Positions 1 to 8,677 of a stretch of DNA of 64,000 nucleotides are shown in pieces (positions within the stretch are counted from its first letter, which is position 1; each line of letters starts with the position of its first letter). Below the pieces are notes generated by a model. It made no database searches, was not told where the DNA came from, and worked only from the letters and a program-made list of their open reading frames with translations. Source of the stretch: an uncultured Myxococcaceae bacterium. Its GTDB lineage: Bacteria > Myxococcota_A > Polyangia > Polyangiales > Ga0077539. The stretch is taken from assembly GCA_945952225.1 (NCBI GenBank), contig CAMFHP010000001.1:62001-126000 (forward strand), given 5' to 3'. Position numbers and translations under genes: made by a program.

Positions 1-345
1 CCGTACCTCACGAAGGCCGTGTGGGAAGGCCTCCAGGCCGAGACCGGCGAGTTCGTCCGCACGCCCAAGAAGGGCCAGAGCGCGCGCCCCGGCCGCTACC
101 GCGCCCGCACGATCCTCCCGCTCGTCGAGATGGCCCTCACCGCCGAGAGCCTCGCGTCGGTCTACACCGCGCTCACGACGAAGCACTACATCGCCGCGCC
201 CTTCGCCATGATCTTCGTGATGGGCTTCGGCTTCGTGTCGTACTCCGTGATCCGCGAGCGCATGGCCGCCACCGCCGCCGCCGGCCGCCGCGTCGAGACG
301 CCCGCCACGGGCACCGCCGCCGCCGACAACTCCGTCGCCGCCTGA
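1..345 (+). CDS. Family 2 glycosyltransferase, C-terminal fragment
   Basis: The reading frame is open from the first base, so the gene begins upstream of the window; only the last 114 residues are visible. The segment GEFVRTPKKG matches the conserved G-x-F-x-RTPK motif near the C-terminus of processive GT2 enzymes of the cellulose synthase-like/mannan synthase type. It is followed by a hydrophobic stretch (AAPFAMIFVMGFGFVSYSVI) that looks like the last membrane helix, and then an Ala/Thr-rich tail. The enzyme would polymerise or transfer sugars at the inner membrane. Its catalytic domain is not visible, so the substrate cannot be inferred. Confidence 0.6.
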   Translation, partial: PYLTKAVWEGLQAETGEFVRTPKKGQSARPGRYRARTILPLVEMALTAESLASVYTALTTKHYIAAPFAMIFVMGFGFVSYSVIRERMAATAAAGRRVETPATGTAAADNSVAA

Positions 346-412
346 TCGCACGGCGCGTCCCTCCCCCGACGCGCCGATCTCTCTCCCTCCGCCTCGCGTT
401 TCGTCTTCCCCC

Positions 413-1048
413 TCAGCTCCGGTCTCGCAGCAGGCAGTCAAGCGCGACGTGCCGCACGTAGACCCTGCGCACGCAGCGCCACCCGTCGAGCATGCCGCCG
501 AAGCCGTTCCACGTGACCACGCGGGCGCCGTCGGCGCATCGCGCGAGCTGGGCCTCGACGAAGCGCACGTCGTCTTCGAAGCGCGCGCGGTCGTGGGCCA
601 CCGCGTCGTCGATGCGCTCGTCGTCGGGCAGCAGGTGCTCGCCGAAGGGATTGAACAGATAGAAGCCCGTGAAGTCCGTCCACGCCACGTCGCGCACGTC
701 GCCCGCGAGAAAGGTCGCGCGGTCGGCGCCGAGCCGTGACGCGGCCTCGCGTGCAGCCTCGACGAGATGCGCCCTGCGCTCGACGCCCGTGAAGTGCGCG
801 GCGGTGGTGATCGCGCCTGTGAGGCAGAAGCGTCCGGCCCCTGCGCCCACGTCGAGCACGCGTGCGCCGTCGGATTCCGCGAGCCACGCGGCGGCCATGC
901 GCGACACCTCGACGGGCGTGGCGTGCTGCGCGCGAAAGCGCTTGTATTCAGACGGATAGAGCAGGTCGAGCCAGGCGTCGGCCTCGTCGCCGTCGGGGTC
1001 GTCGCGGAGCAGCGCGCGCGCGTGCGCCGCCACGTCGAAGGCGCTCAT
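413..1048 (-). CDS. Class I SAM-dependent methyltransferase
   Basis: This 211-residue protein has the SAM-binding motif I (VLDVGAGAGRFC, about residues 62-73), an acidic motif II region (FTGVERR) and a post-motif segment (FYLFNPFGEHLL) resembling the NPPF/NPFG loop of Rossmann methyltransferases. The ATG at 1048 overlaps the stop of the upstream gene in an ATGA arrangement, so the two are probably translationally coupled. The substrate is unknown. Retention of the NPFG-type loop after strand beta4 is compatible with a nucleic-acid or protein N-methyltransferase, but that is inference. Confidence 0.7.
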   Translation of the reverse strand: MSAFDVAAHARALLRDDPDGDEADAWLDLLYPSEYKRFRAQHATPVEVSRMAAAWLAESDGARVLDVGAGAGRFCLTGAITTAAHFTGVERRAHLVEAAREAASRLGADRATFLAGDVRDVAWTDFTGFYLFNPFGEHLLPDDERIDDAVAHDRARFEDDVRFVEAQLARCADGARVVTWNGFGGMLDGWRCVRRVYVRHVALDCLLRDRS

Positions 1049-2703
1049 CGCGGGAGCGTGCCGAGGCGCATGGGGCGCGCGTCGTTCGACACGGCCTCGC
1101 GCGCGGGATGCCATCGCACACCGCGGTCGTCGGACCAGAGCACCGCCGTGGTCGCGCCCGTCGCGAAGAGCACGAGGCGATCGCCCGCGGGGAGCATCCA
1201 CAGCGCGCGCGCCGAGAGCCCGCCGTGAGACGCATCGTCGTCGAGGGCGCGCACCGGCGCATCGCCCAGTGAAGCGCCGGCACCCGCGCGCACGCGCAGC
1301 CCATCGCCCGCGCCGAGGAACACATCGACCACGGTGCCGTCGATGCGGGCCACGCGGTGCACGCCGGTGAGTGGGAGGGAGGGCGAGCACCCCGCGTCGC
1401 GCTCGCAGCTCTGGAGCCCGCGCGCGTCGACGAGCGTGGCGCCCTTCGCGTCGCACACGAGCTCGTAGGGGAGCGTGCGGGGAGAGACTCCCTGCATCAC
1501 CCGCGGCGGTGCATCGGCGGTGACCATCGCGAGCTGCGCGCCGCGCGCGTCGACGGCGGCCACCCACGCGACACCCTCGGCGAGGCAGCTCGCGAGCAGC
1601 GTGGCGGACGTGCGCAGCGGCGTGAGGTGTTGCATTGGCGCGTCGTCGGCGTCGAGGGAGCGCGCGTCGAGCGAGAGCGCGCCGTCGGGCCCGTTGACGC
1701 CGAACCACCACACCGCGCGGTCCGCGGAGACGATCACGCTCTCGCGTCGCACCGCGGGCATGAGGGGATGGTCGACGCACGCGCCGCCGCGGGTGCAGCG
1801 CGTCCACACCGAGGCGCCCGCGACGTCGGTGACCGCGTGGAGCACGGGCTCCTGCACGAGCGCCGGGAGGCTCGACACGAGCGGATGCGGCGCGGTGTAG
1901 ATCGGCGCGTCGGTCGCGTCGGGAGAGACCACCACGGTGTGCTCGGGGTGTCCGTCGTCGACGAGCACGAGGGCCTCGGGCGTGTCGTGGGCCACGAGCC
2001 AGTGGGGTGCGTGCGCGGGAGCGAAGCGTCGGCACGCCACGGAGGCGCCGCGGTCGCGCGAGCGGCAGAACACACGCTCCTGCGAGGGCTCGATGAAGAG
2101 GGCGTTGAGCGTGCCTGCGCGAAAGGTGCTTCCGATGGTGAGCGCGCCCGGTGCGAGCGAGAGCGGGAGCACATCGCCACCGATGGGGGCGAGGGGCGCG
2201 GGCGTGACCGCGTCGTGGTCTTCGGGGAGGCGCACGCGGCGTGCGTTGGCGCGCACCGCGGCCTCGGTGTGAAGGGCGAGCGAGGCGCGCGCGGCGCCGT
2301 CGACGGAGAGGTCGCGCTCGCCGTGTTGAAACGCGCGCACGGCGTCGGGCGAGAGCTCGCGGCGCACGGCCGTCACGAGCGCGTCGACCGCGGGCGTCAT
2401 CGACGAGAGCGCGTCGCTGGAGGCGCTCGCGTCACGGAGCGCGCGGAGGTGCGTCTCACACGCAGCGGGCCACGGAGCGCCCGGGGGCGTCGCGAGCGCG
2501 ATGCGTCGCAGGCGCGCGGCCCGCAGCGACGCATCACGGGGAGTGCTGCTGTCGCCGAAGAGGCAGGCCTGCGCGCGGGCGTGGAGGCGCAGGGCGGCGC
2601 GCGTGCCTTCGAGGGCCCGCTGGTCGCGGCGTCGCGAGGCCAGGAACCACCCCGACGCGAGCAGCGCGCACACGGCCGCCAGCAGGAAGAGACGCGATCG
2701 CAT
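1045..2703 (-). CDS. Membrane-anchored beta-propeller-like protein of unknown function
   Basis: This 552-residue protein has an N-terminal hydrophobic segment (LFLLAAVCALLASGWFLA) followed by Arg residues, which suggests a signal anchor with the rest in the periplasm. The body is rich in beta-type segments. Near the end it contains SDDRGVRW, which fits the Asp-box (S-x-D-x-G-x-x-W) of BNR/sialidase-type propeller blades; a similar but poorer copy, SRDRGAS, lies earlier. Several Cys pairs may form disulfides. No enzyme motif was recognised. It lies immediately upstream of, and overlaps, the methyltransferase gene. Confidence 0.6.
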   Translation of the reverse strand: MRSRLFLLAAVCALLASGWFLASRRRDQRALEGTRAALRLHARAQACLFGDSSTPRDASLRAARLRRIALATPPGAPWPAACETHLRALRDASASSDALSSMTPAVDALVTAVRRELSPDAVRAFQHGERDLSVDGAARASLALHTEAAVRANARRVRLPEDHDAVTPAPLAPIGGDVLPLSLAPGALTIGSTFRAGTLNALFIEPSQERVFCRSRDRGASVACRRFAPAHAPHWLVAHDTPEALVLVDDGHPEHTVVVSPDATDAPIYTAPHPLVSSLPALVQEPVLHAVTDVAGASVWTRCTRGGACVDHPLMPAVRRESVIVSADRAVWWFGVNGPDGALSLDARSLDADDAPMQHLTPLRTSATLLASCLAEGVAWVAAVDARGAQLAMVTADAPPRVMQGVSPRTLPYELVCDAKGATLVDARGLQSCERDAGCSPSLPLTGVHRVARIDGTVVDVFLGAGDGLRVRAGAGASLGDAPVRALDDDASHGGLSARALWMLPAGDRLVLFATGATTAVLWSDDRGVRWHPAREAVSNDARPMRLGTLPR

Positions 2704-2711
2704 GGCGGGCG

Positions 2712-2720
2712 TTTATAGTA
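2712..2720. promoter_or_regulatory. Possible bidirectional -10 element between divergent genes
   Basis: Only 27 bases separate the divergent starts at 2703 and 2731. They contain the sole AT-rich patch in the area. It reads TATAGT (2714-2719) on the plus strand and TATAAA on the minus strand. No convincing -35 box lies at 17 bases on either side. If used, both transcripts would be nearly leaderless. Confidence 0.3.
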
Positions 2721-2730
2721 GAGTTCGCGC

Positions 2731-3045
2731 GTGTTCGTGCGGCCTACCGTCGCGCTCGTCGCGCTCGTCGCGCTCTCGTTGGTGGCCTGCGCCGCGCCGC
2801 AGCGACCGCGTGTGCGCATCGCGGGCGCGTACCGCTTCGTGTGCGAGCCCCTCGACGCGCGGATCATCGTCGACGAAGACGACCAGGGCCCCTGTGCGCT
2901 GTGGACCACGCGGAGCCTCGGGCTCACCGCGGGCACGCACCGGCTCCGTGTGGAGCGCGACGGGTGGTTCCCGATGGAGTCCGAGGTGACGCCCGCGGGC
3001 GGTGTGGTGACCGTGACCGCGCGGCTCCGTCGCGTGCCCGAGTGA
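2731..3045 (+). CDS. Small lipoprotein with PEGA-like domain
   Basis: This 104-residue protein starts at GTG. Its N-terminus is a hydrophobic signal ending in LSLVACA, which suits lipidation at Cys20. The remainder (EPLDARIIVDEDD, LTAGTHRLRVERDGWFPME) matches the PEGA-type beta-sandwich: a short repeat that converts a bound value into a G-x-H-x-(I/L)-x-V-x-x-x-G-(Y/W) core, common in myxobacterial surface proteins. It probably sits on the periplasmic face of the envelope. Function beyond that is unknown. Confidence 0.6.
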   Translation: MFVRPTVALVALVALSLVACAAPQRPRVRIAGAYRFVCEPLDARIIVDEDDQGPCALWTTRSLGLTAGTHRLRVERDGWFPMESEVTPAGGVVTVTARLRRVPE

Positions 3046-3077
3046 GCGCGTCTCGGGGTACAACCGCGCACCCTCCG

Positions 3078-4532
3078 ATGCGCTCCCGCTCTGTGCTCGT
3101 CGCCGCCCTGTGCCTGGCCGCTCCGTCGGCCTCCGCGCAATCGCTCCAGTGCCACACCTGCGCCGACTGCACGCAGCTCCTCGCGACGCCCGACGCGCAG
3201 GTCGAGCTCACCGCCGACCTGACCTTCTCGGGTTCTGATCCGTGCGTCGACGTGCGCGGCGCCAACGCGCGCTTCAACGGACTGCACCACACGATCCGCG
3301 CGCAGCCCTCGGGCGTCGTGGCCGTGCGCGTGTCTGCGGCGGGCGCGAACCTCCGCAACCTCCAGCTCGCCGGGGCCGACACGGGGCTGCTCATCCAGGG
3401 CGCGCGCGATGTGACAGCCTATGACATCACCGTCGACGCGCCCGTGCGCGGCCTCGGCGTCGAGCGCAGCGCGAACGTGCGTCTCGAACGGGTGCACACG
3501 CGGGGCGGTCACGCGGGCGTCTCCTTCGGCGCGCGCGACGACGGACGCTGTGACGACGGGCGTCCCATGGCCTCGCCGGGCGCGGTGCTGCTGCGGTCGA
3601 CGATCGAGGGCGCCGACGTGGGCGTGGCGGCGTGCGACGCGCGCCCGGTGCTCACGGGCAACACCATCGTGCGCAACGGCGTGGGCGTGTGGCTCGCGGC
3701 GCCCGCGTCCATCGCGGGCCCCGGCGGCGCGGCCCCGTGGGATGCGTGCGCGTGCGCGTCGGGCCTCGACGGCGTGCGCGGCGGAACGGTCACGCTCTAC
3801 AGCTCGGGCTGCGGCGGATGCCAGGTGCACGAGGGGTGGATGCCCTCGCTCCATCGACGGGGCGCCGACATCGTGGTGCGCGAGAGCGGCAACGGCACCG
3901 AAGAGGCGCAGCACCGCTTCGACCGCTTCGGCTGGCGCTGCATGCCCGGCGTCATGGACTCGCTGGGCATTCCGGGGTGCGTGCCCAACTACGGCTGCGC
4001 GGCGACGGGCGCGTTCGCGAAGCGCCGCGACACCGACGGATCGCTCTCCATCGACGTCGCGCTCCACAGCGAAGACGACGTGCTGCACTTCGCGCAGGCC
4101 TGCGCCGCCGCGGGTTCTCGCTACGCGCGCGGCGCCCGCTGCGTGACCCGCGCCGTGGCCGACAACACCGTGTGCGACAACCGCGAGGTCGACCTCCGCG
4201 CCGTGGGCGATGCCGCGCGCGCAGGCGGCGCCGACAACCGCTGCGGCCGCGTCGACGGATGGCGCGACGGAACCTCCGCCGGATGCGCCTCCCCCTGCGG
4301 TCAGGACGGCGTCGTACGCACGCCCCCGCCCGAGCCCCACCACGAGCCCTCGCTGGTGCCCACAGCCCCCGCTGCGCCCGCCGTGGAGGCCCCGCAGGCG
4401 CCCGCAGCGCCTCCGACCGTCGCAACCCCTGCGACGACCCCCGAGGCGCCCGCGACGGGCTCTCCGTGGGCCCTGGTGGCGCTCCTCGCGGCGGGGCTGG
4501 GCGCGGTCTGGTGGCGCGGACGCACGCGCTGA
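3078..4532 (+). CDS. Secreted right-handed beta-helix protein with C-terminal membrane anchor
   Basis: Starting at the ATG at 3078 gives 484 residues and a clean signal peptide (LVAALCLAAPSASA followed by Q). The middle has repeated beta-helix rungs (LRNLQLAGADTGLLI, NVRLERVHTRGGHAGVSF, PVLTGNTIVRNGVGVWL), the pattern of pectate-lyase-like/NosD folds. Many Cys residues suggest disulfides. A Pro/Ala/Thr-rich linker precedes a C-terminal hydrophobic segment (WALVALLAAGLGAVWW) and Arg-rich end. This is the tripartite layout of C-terminal sorting signals, but without the Cys of a typical MYXO-CTERM. No catalytic residues were identified; a binding or structural role is as likely as lyase activity. 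Confidence 0.65.
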   Translation: MRSRSVLVAALCLAAPSASAQSLQCHTCADCTQLLATPDAQVELTADLTFSGSDPCVDVRGANARFNGLHHTIRAQPSGVVAVRVSAAGANLRNLQLAGADTGLLIQGARDVTAYDITVDAPVRGLGVERSANVRLERVHTRGGHAGVSFGARDDGRCDDGRPMASPGAVLLRSTIEGADVGVAACDARPVLTGNTIVRNGVGVWLAAPASIAGPGGAAPWDACACASGLDGVRGGTVTLYSSGCGGCQVHEGWMPSLHRRGADIVVRESGNGTEEAQHRFDRFGWRCMPGVMDSLGIPGCVPNYGCAATGAFAKRRDTDGSLSIDVALHSEDDVLHFAQACAAAGSRYARGARCVTRAVADNTVCDNREVDLRAVGDAARAGGADNRCGRVDGWRDGTSAGCASPCGQDGVVRTPPPEPHHEPSLVPTAPAAPAVEAPQAPAAPPTVATPATTPEAPATGSPWALVALLAAGLGAVWWRGRTR

Positions 4533-4543
4533 CGATCAGCGGG

Positions 4544-5536
4544 TCACCACACGAGCACGAGCTTGCCCACGGTGTCGTTGCGCTCCATGCGGGTGTGGGC
4601 CGCGCGCACGTCGGTCATGGGCAGCACGGCGTCGACCACGGGACGCAGCGCGCCCCGCACGAACATCGGCACCACGGTGCGCGCGAAGCGCTGCGCGAGC
4701 GAGGCCTTCTCTTCGAGCGGACGCGCGCGCAGCACCGAGCCCATCACACGCAATCGCTTGAGCAGCAGGGGCGCGAGCGACACGTCGGCGTTCACGCCGC
4801 CCATGAACCCGAGCATCACCATGCGGCCCTGCGGGGCCATCGCGTCGAGGTTCTCGGCGAAGTACGAGGCGCCCACGGCGTCGAGCACCACGTCGGCGCC
4901 GCGTCCGTCGGTGAGCGCGCGCACCGCGTCGGCGAAGCGCGCGTTGGTCACCACGAGGCCCTCGTCGAGCCCGAGGGAGCGCACCCGTTCGAGCTTCTCC
5001 GCGCTGCGGCCCGTGCCGAGGAGGCGCACGCCCGTGGCCCGCGCGAGCTGCACGGCGGCCGTTCCCACGCCGCTCGCGACCGCGTGCACGAGGACCGTCT
5101 CGCCCATCGAGAGCCCGGCCTGGAGGTAGAGCGCATCCCACGCGGTGAGGAACACCTCGGGCACCGCGGCGGCCTCTTCGAGGGACATTCCCGCAGGCAC
5201 GGCGATGAGCTCGCGCGCGTGCGCCACGACGTGCGTGCACATGGCCCCGCCGCCCGTGATGGCCATCACCCGATCGCCGGGCTGCCACGCGGAAACCCCT
5301 TCGCCCACGCGCTCCACGATGCCCGCGTACTCGAGGCCCGGCACGTCGGGCGAGTACCCCGGCGGCGCGGGATAGAACCCCTTGCGCTGCATCACATCGG
5401 CGCGGTTGAGCCCCGCGGCGGCCACGGCCACGCGCACCTCGCCGGGACCGGGCTCGCGCACCGTCACCTCGTCGATCGCGAGCCCCTCGACCCCGCCCGT
5501 CTCCCGGATGCGAACCGCACGCGCGTGGATGCTCAT
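4544..5536 (-). CDS. NADPH:quinone oxidoreductase, zinc-independent MDR family
   Basis: This 330-residue cytosolic enzyme of the medium-chain reductase superfamily should reduce quinones or other enone/carbonyl electrophiles with NADPH. It has a GroES-like N-terminal half (GEVRVAVAAAGLNRADVMQRKG, with the VPGLEYAG segment) and a Rossmann half with VHAVASGVGTAAVQLA (G-x-x-G-x-x-x-Q type nucleotide loop). The Cys/His zinc ligands of alcohol dehydrogenases are absent, which fits the QOR/PIG3-like branch. Its length is normal for the family (about 325). It is transcribed away from the stress-protein gene and stands alone. Confidence 0.85.
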   Translation of the reverse strand: MSIHARAVRIRETGGVEGLAIDEVTVREPGPGEVRVAVAAAGLNRADVMQRKGFYPAPPGYSPDVPGLEYAGIVERVGEGVSAWQPGDRVMAITGGGAMCTHVVAHARELIAVPAGMSLEEAAAVPEVFLTAWDALYLQAGLSMGETVLVHAVASGVGTAAVQLARATGVRLLGTGRSAEKLERVRSLGLDEGLVVTNARFADAVRALTDGRGADVVLDAVGASYFAENLDAMAPQGRMVMLGFMGGVNADVSLAPLLLKRLRVMGSVLRARPLEEKASLAQRFARTVVPMFVRGALRPVVDAVLPMTDVRAAHTRMERNDTVGKLVLVW

Positions 5537-5744
5537 GGCCCTCGCACTATCACCCTCTCGCAGCTCCCACGAGACCCTTCGGCCGCGTGCGCCGTGCGCC
5601 GTGCGCGAGCAGTGTGCGCGTCGGCGCTGCGTTCGCGCACAACCTGTGGCGCGACGCGACAGGGCCACGGGTCGACGACGGGAATTGCGCGGTCTCTCCC
5701 GCGGTGGCGACGTTCGTGCATTCCGTCGCCGCGAGAGCACAGCG

Positions 5745-6290
5745 ATGAGCGACACGATCAATCCGTTGGAAGTTCCCCCCATCGAGCGTCCCGACTGGCC
5801 GCGCCACGCGCCCGGCGAGTACCCGATCCTCGTGTGCGTGCAGTTCGACGACACGGGCCACAACGCGCTCGACATGGCGCTGCGTCTGGCCGAGACGCAC
5901 GGCAACGCGCCGCTCCACGTGGCGCACATCGTCGGCGACACGAGCACCTCGGGCCGCGGGGCCGTGCTCGACCGGCACTCGCAGGAGTTCGAGCAGGCCC
6001 TCCGCGCGCTCGACGAGTTCGTGATGGCGCGCCTCCGCGACCGCAAGGTCACCGTGAAGCAGCACGTGCGCATGGGCGACGTGGTCGAGACGGTGTTTCA
6101 GCTCGCGTACGACTACGACGCCGAGGTGATCGTGGTGGGCACGCACGGTCGCACGGGCGTGCGCAAGCTGGCCTTCGGCTCCGTGGCGCAGCGGCTCGTC
6201 GAGGCCGCGCGGTGTCCGGTGCTCATCGCGACGCCCCGTGATTTCACGGGCATGTCGCAGACGCTCATCCCCGATCCGCCGAGGCCGTGA
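5745..6290 (+). CDS. Universal stress protein (UspA family)
   Basis: This 181-residue protein has one Usp domain after a 25-residue N-terminal extension. The ATP-binding signature of the family is present as VVGTHGRTGVRKLAFGSVA (G-x2-G-x9-G-S/T pattern), followed by the VL(I/V) strand after ARCPVLIATP. The N-terminal strand IPILVCVQFDDTGHNAL-like segment carries the conserved Asp. Such proteins act in the cytoplasm in stress survival. The ATG at 5745 was chosen because upstream codons run into non-coding sequence. Its 3' end overlaps the convergent phosphatase gene by 26 bases. Confidence 0.85.
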   Translation: MSDTINPLEVPPIERPDWPRHAPGEYPILVCVQFDDTGHNALDMALRLAETHGNAPLHVAHIVGDTSTSGRGAVLDRHSQEFEQALRALDEFVMARLRDRKVTVKQHVRMGDVVETVFQLAYDYDAEVIVVGTHGRTGVRKLAFGSVAQRLVEAARCPVLIATPRDFTGMSQTLIPDPPRP

Positions 6291-7038
6291 GCGAGGCCGT
6301 CGCGCGGCGTTCGGCGAAGCGTCGGAGCACGTCGAGCCCGTCGCGGCGGATGCTCACCGCAGGGCGCGCGGCGCGGGCCTTCGCCACGGCCTCTTCGGCG
6401 GTGGAGGCGTGGCCCGCGGCGATCATCAGGGCGCACACCACGAGGGCGCTGCGCCCGCGCCCGAAGGCACAATGCACGAAGAGGGTCTCGCCCGCGCGGT
6501 GACGTCGCAGCAGGCCGTCGACGATGGCGTCGAGGTCGCCGTCGGATGGAAACGCCCGGTCGAGGAGCGCGTGACCCACGCGGGTGTACGGCGCGCGCGA
6601 GTACGTCCAGCTCGTGGGGAGCTCGCTCGTGAGGTCGACCACCACGGTGGCGCCCACGGCGTCGAGGAGCGCGCGCTCGCGGCCGAAGAGTCGCGGGCCG
6701 AGGTACACCCGCGGCATCACCTCGCACACGACCTTCTCGCGGCGCATCACCCGCGCGAGGGCGTAGATCAGCACGCTCACGAGGCGAAAGGGCACGAACA
6801 CGGGCTGGAGCACCGCGAGGCGCTCGCCCTTGAGCACCGGCCCCGGACGCCCGCCGTACGCCGCCCACACGTAGAGCGCCGAGACCGCGAGGAGCGAGAG
6901 CGCCGCCCAGGCCGAGAGCGCGCTCACGACGATCCAGAGGTCGAGCCACATCCAGGCCATGAGCCACGTGGCGAGGTCGACGGCGAAGAGCACCGCGGTC
7001 CATCGCAGCAGGCCGCGGTCGGGGGTGGTGTCACGCAT
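6265..7038 (-). CDS. Membrane-anchored dual-specificity protein phosphatase
   Basis: This 257-residue protein begins with two to three hydrophobic segments (about residues 13-95) and then a cytoplasmic DSP/PTP domain. The P-loop is VHCAFGRGRSA, giving the HCX5R signature with nucleophile Cys190 and Arg196; the likely general acid is in the FPSDGDLD loop. Such enzymes remove phosphate from Tyr/Ser/Thr or from lipids such as phosphatidylglycerophosphate (PTPMT1-like). The N-terminal membrane helices make a lipid or membrane-protein substrate plausible, but this is inference. The gene overlaps the stress-protein gene tail to tail. Confidence 0.75.
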   Translation of the reverse strand: MRDTTPDRGLLRWTAVLFAVDLATWLMAWMWLDLWIVVSALSAWAALSLLAVSALYVWAAYGGRPGPVLKGERLAVLQPVFVPFRLVSVLIYALARVMRREKVVCEVMPRVYLGPRLFGRERALLDAVGATVVVDLTSELPTSWTYSRAPYTRVGHALLDRAFPSDGDLDAIVDGLLRRHRAGETLFVHCAFGRGRSALVVCALMIAAGHASTAEEAVAKARAARPAVSIRRDGLDVLRRFAERRATASLTASADRG

Positions 7039-7092
7039 GGCGGGCGTCGGTGTTGGGATGCGGAATGCGGCGCGCGGCGACGTCGGAAACGC

Positions 7093-7155
7093 CGCGACCT
7101 CCGAACGTCCGAGCGGTCACCGGGAGCGGTGCGCTGCGGGCGCGCGGAGGTCGCG
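7093..7155. repeat. Perfect 11-bp inverted repeat with 41-nt loop, downstream of tsf
   Basis: CGCGACCTCCG at 7093-7103 is the exact reverse complement of CGGAGGTCGCG at 7145-7155. It lies in the gap between tsf and the phosphatase gene, on the 3' side of tsf. It could fold in RNA as a long-loop hairpin ending the rpsB-tsf transcript, but it has no T-run and is not a textbook terminator. Confidence 0.35.
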
Positions 7156-7189
7156 CGTTCGGCCGTGGGCTACGCGCCGACGGACGGTC

Positions 7190-8308
7190 TCAGCCCTTGT
7201 TCGCCGCGGCGGCCATCTCGGCCACCTCGGTCGCGAAGTCCTTGGTGGGGGCCTTCTCGATGCCTTCGCCTACTTCGAAGCGCGCGAAGCGAGCGATCGC
7301 CGTGCCCGCCACGGCCTTCGCGAGGTCCGACTGGAGCTGCGCGATGGTCTTCTTCGACTCCTTCACGGAGACCTGGTCGAGGAGCACCACCTCGTTGAGC
7401 CACTTCGCGACCTTGCCCTCGAGGATCTTCTCGCGCTGCACCGCGGGGCGCGCGCGCACCTTCTCGGCGGCCTTCGTGAAGCCCTCGTAGGAGCCGCGGA
7501 ACTTCTCGTCGGTCTCGACGAGCTTCTTCGCCTCGGCGGTCGCGTCGGAGACCTCGCGGCCCTCCTCCTGCGCGCGCTCGACCACGATGGCTTCGACGCG
7601 CTTCATGAAGGCCTCGGGCTCGCCGAGGATCTCCGCGTCTTCCTTCTCCATGAGCGCGCTGAGGATCTCGCGCTGCTTCGACACGACCTCGTCGGGCACG
7701 TCGGACTTCTGGAGGTACAGCGGGCTCATCGAGGCCACCTGGATGGCCACGTCGTCCGCGAACTCCACCACGCGGGCGTCGCCCGGCGCGCTGGAGTGCA
7801 TCTCCACCACCACCGCGATGCGCGAGCCGTGGTGGATGTACGAGCGCAGCAGGCCGTTGGCGCCGGTGTTGAAGTGCGTCACGCGACGGATCGCGTGCTT
7901 CTCACCCGAGCGCGCCGTGAGCTCATCGGTCGACTCCTGGAAGGTCTTGCCGTTGACCGACAGCGCGAGCAGCGCGGCCGCGTCGGCGGTCTTGTGCTCG
8001 AGCGCGGCCTTCGTCGCGGCGGCGAGGTGGTTCTTGAAGTCGTCGCCCTTGGCCACGAAGTCGGTCTGGCAGTTGAGCTCGACGAGCACACCGTCGCGAC
8101 CGTCGGCCGAGAGGAGCGCGCTCACGAGGCCCTCGGCGGCGATCTTGCCGGCCTTGCCCGCGGCCTTGGTGGCGCCCTTCTTCGCGAGGATCTCCGCGGC
8201 CTTGTTCATGTCGCCCTCGGCCTCCTGGAGCGCCTTCTTGCACTCCATCATGCCGGCCTGCGTGCGCTCACGAAGCTCCTTGACCATTCCTGCCGTGATC
8301 TCAGCCAT
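7190..8308 (-). CDS. tsf: Translation elongation factor Ts, long form
   Basis: EF-Ts recharges EF-Tu by releasing GDP. The N-terminal UBA-like domain (ITAGMVKELRERTQAGMMEC) and the catalytic motif LNCQTDFVAKGDDF are intact. The start at 8308 is preceded by a strong Shine-Dalgarno (GAGGAAG). At 372 residues it is longer than most EF-Ts proteins (roughly 200-300). The excess lies between the coiled-coil part (VSKQREIL) and the conserved EKILEGKVAKWLNEVVLLDQ-type segment: about 65 charged, helix-forming residues rich in Glu and Lys. The gene follows rpsB, the standard order, but after a long 369-base gap. pyrH and frr do not follow. Confidence 0.95.
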   Translation of the reverse strand: MAEITAGMVKELRERTQAGMMECKKALQEAEGDMNKAAEILAKKGATKAAGKAGKIAAEGLVSALLSADGRDGVLVELNCQTDFVAKGDDFKNHLAAATKAALEHKTADAAALLALSVNGKTFQESTDELTARSGEKHAIRRVTHFNTGANGLLRSYIHHGSRIAVVVEMHSSAPGDARVVEFADDVAIQVASMSPLYLQKSDVPDEVVSKQREILSALMEKEDAEILGEPEAFMKRVEAIVVERAQEEGREVSDATAEAKKLVETDEKFRGSYEGFTKAAEKVRARPAVQREKILEGKVAKWLNEVVLLDQVSVKESKKTIAQLQSDLAKAVAGTAIARFARFEVGEGIEKAPTKDFATEVAEMAAAANKG

Positions 8309-8677
8309 GACACTTCCTCATCGGGTCGAAACCGCCGCGACACTCGTTTCGCCGCAGCGGGGGGAGGTTTCTGTTCGGTCGTTGAATCGTTCGATGCGTG
8401 CGATGCGATGCGTGCGATGCGTCCGGGGCGAAGCGCGGGCGATCCCGTGATGCGCGAGCGGCGCGCACCCTGCGATGCGCGCCGTCTCGACCGTGCCTCG
8501 GAACTCTCGTTCAGGGCCGTGATGCCCGCGGTGACGTCGTAGAGGGCGTCGACACGCGGTGCGCAGACAGGCGAAGAGGCCCGCGAAACCCTCGCTCCAC
8601 CCGAAGGCCCTCCCGTGTTGTCACGGTGACCGTCGCGTGAAGTGGCTTCGGGGGCCTCCCGTCGCCCGCCGCTCGGA
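8309..8677. other. Long rpsB-tsf intergenic region with a 14-bp tandem duplication
   Basis: No gene was found in these 369 bases. The region holds a tandem duplication of CGATGCGTGCGATG at 8392-8405 and 8406-8419, and the Shine-Dalgarno of tsf at its lower end. Minus-strand frames crossing it simply continue the Arg/Gly-rich rpsB tail out of frame. It may contain a second promoter or processing site for tsf, but no clear promoter was recognised. Confidence 0.4.
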
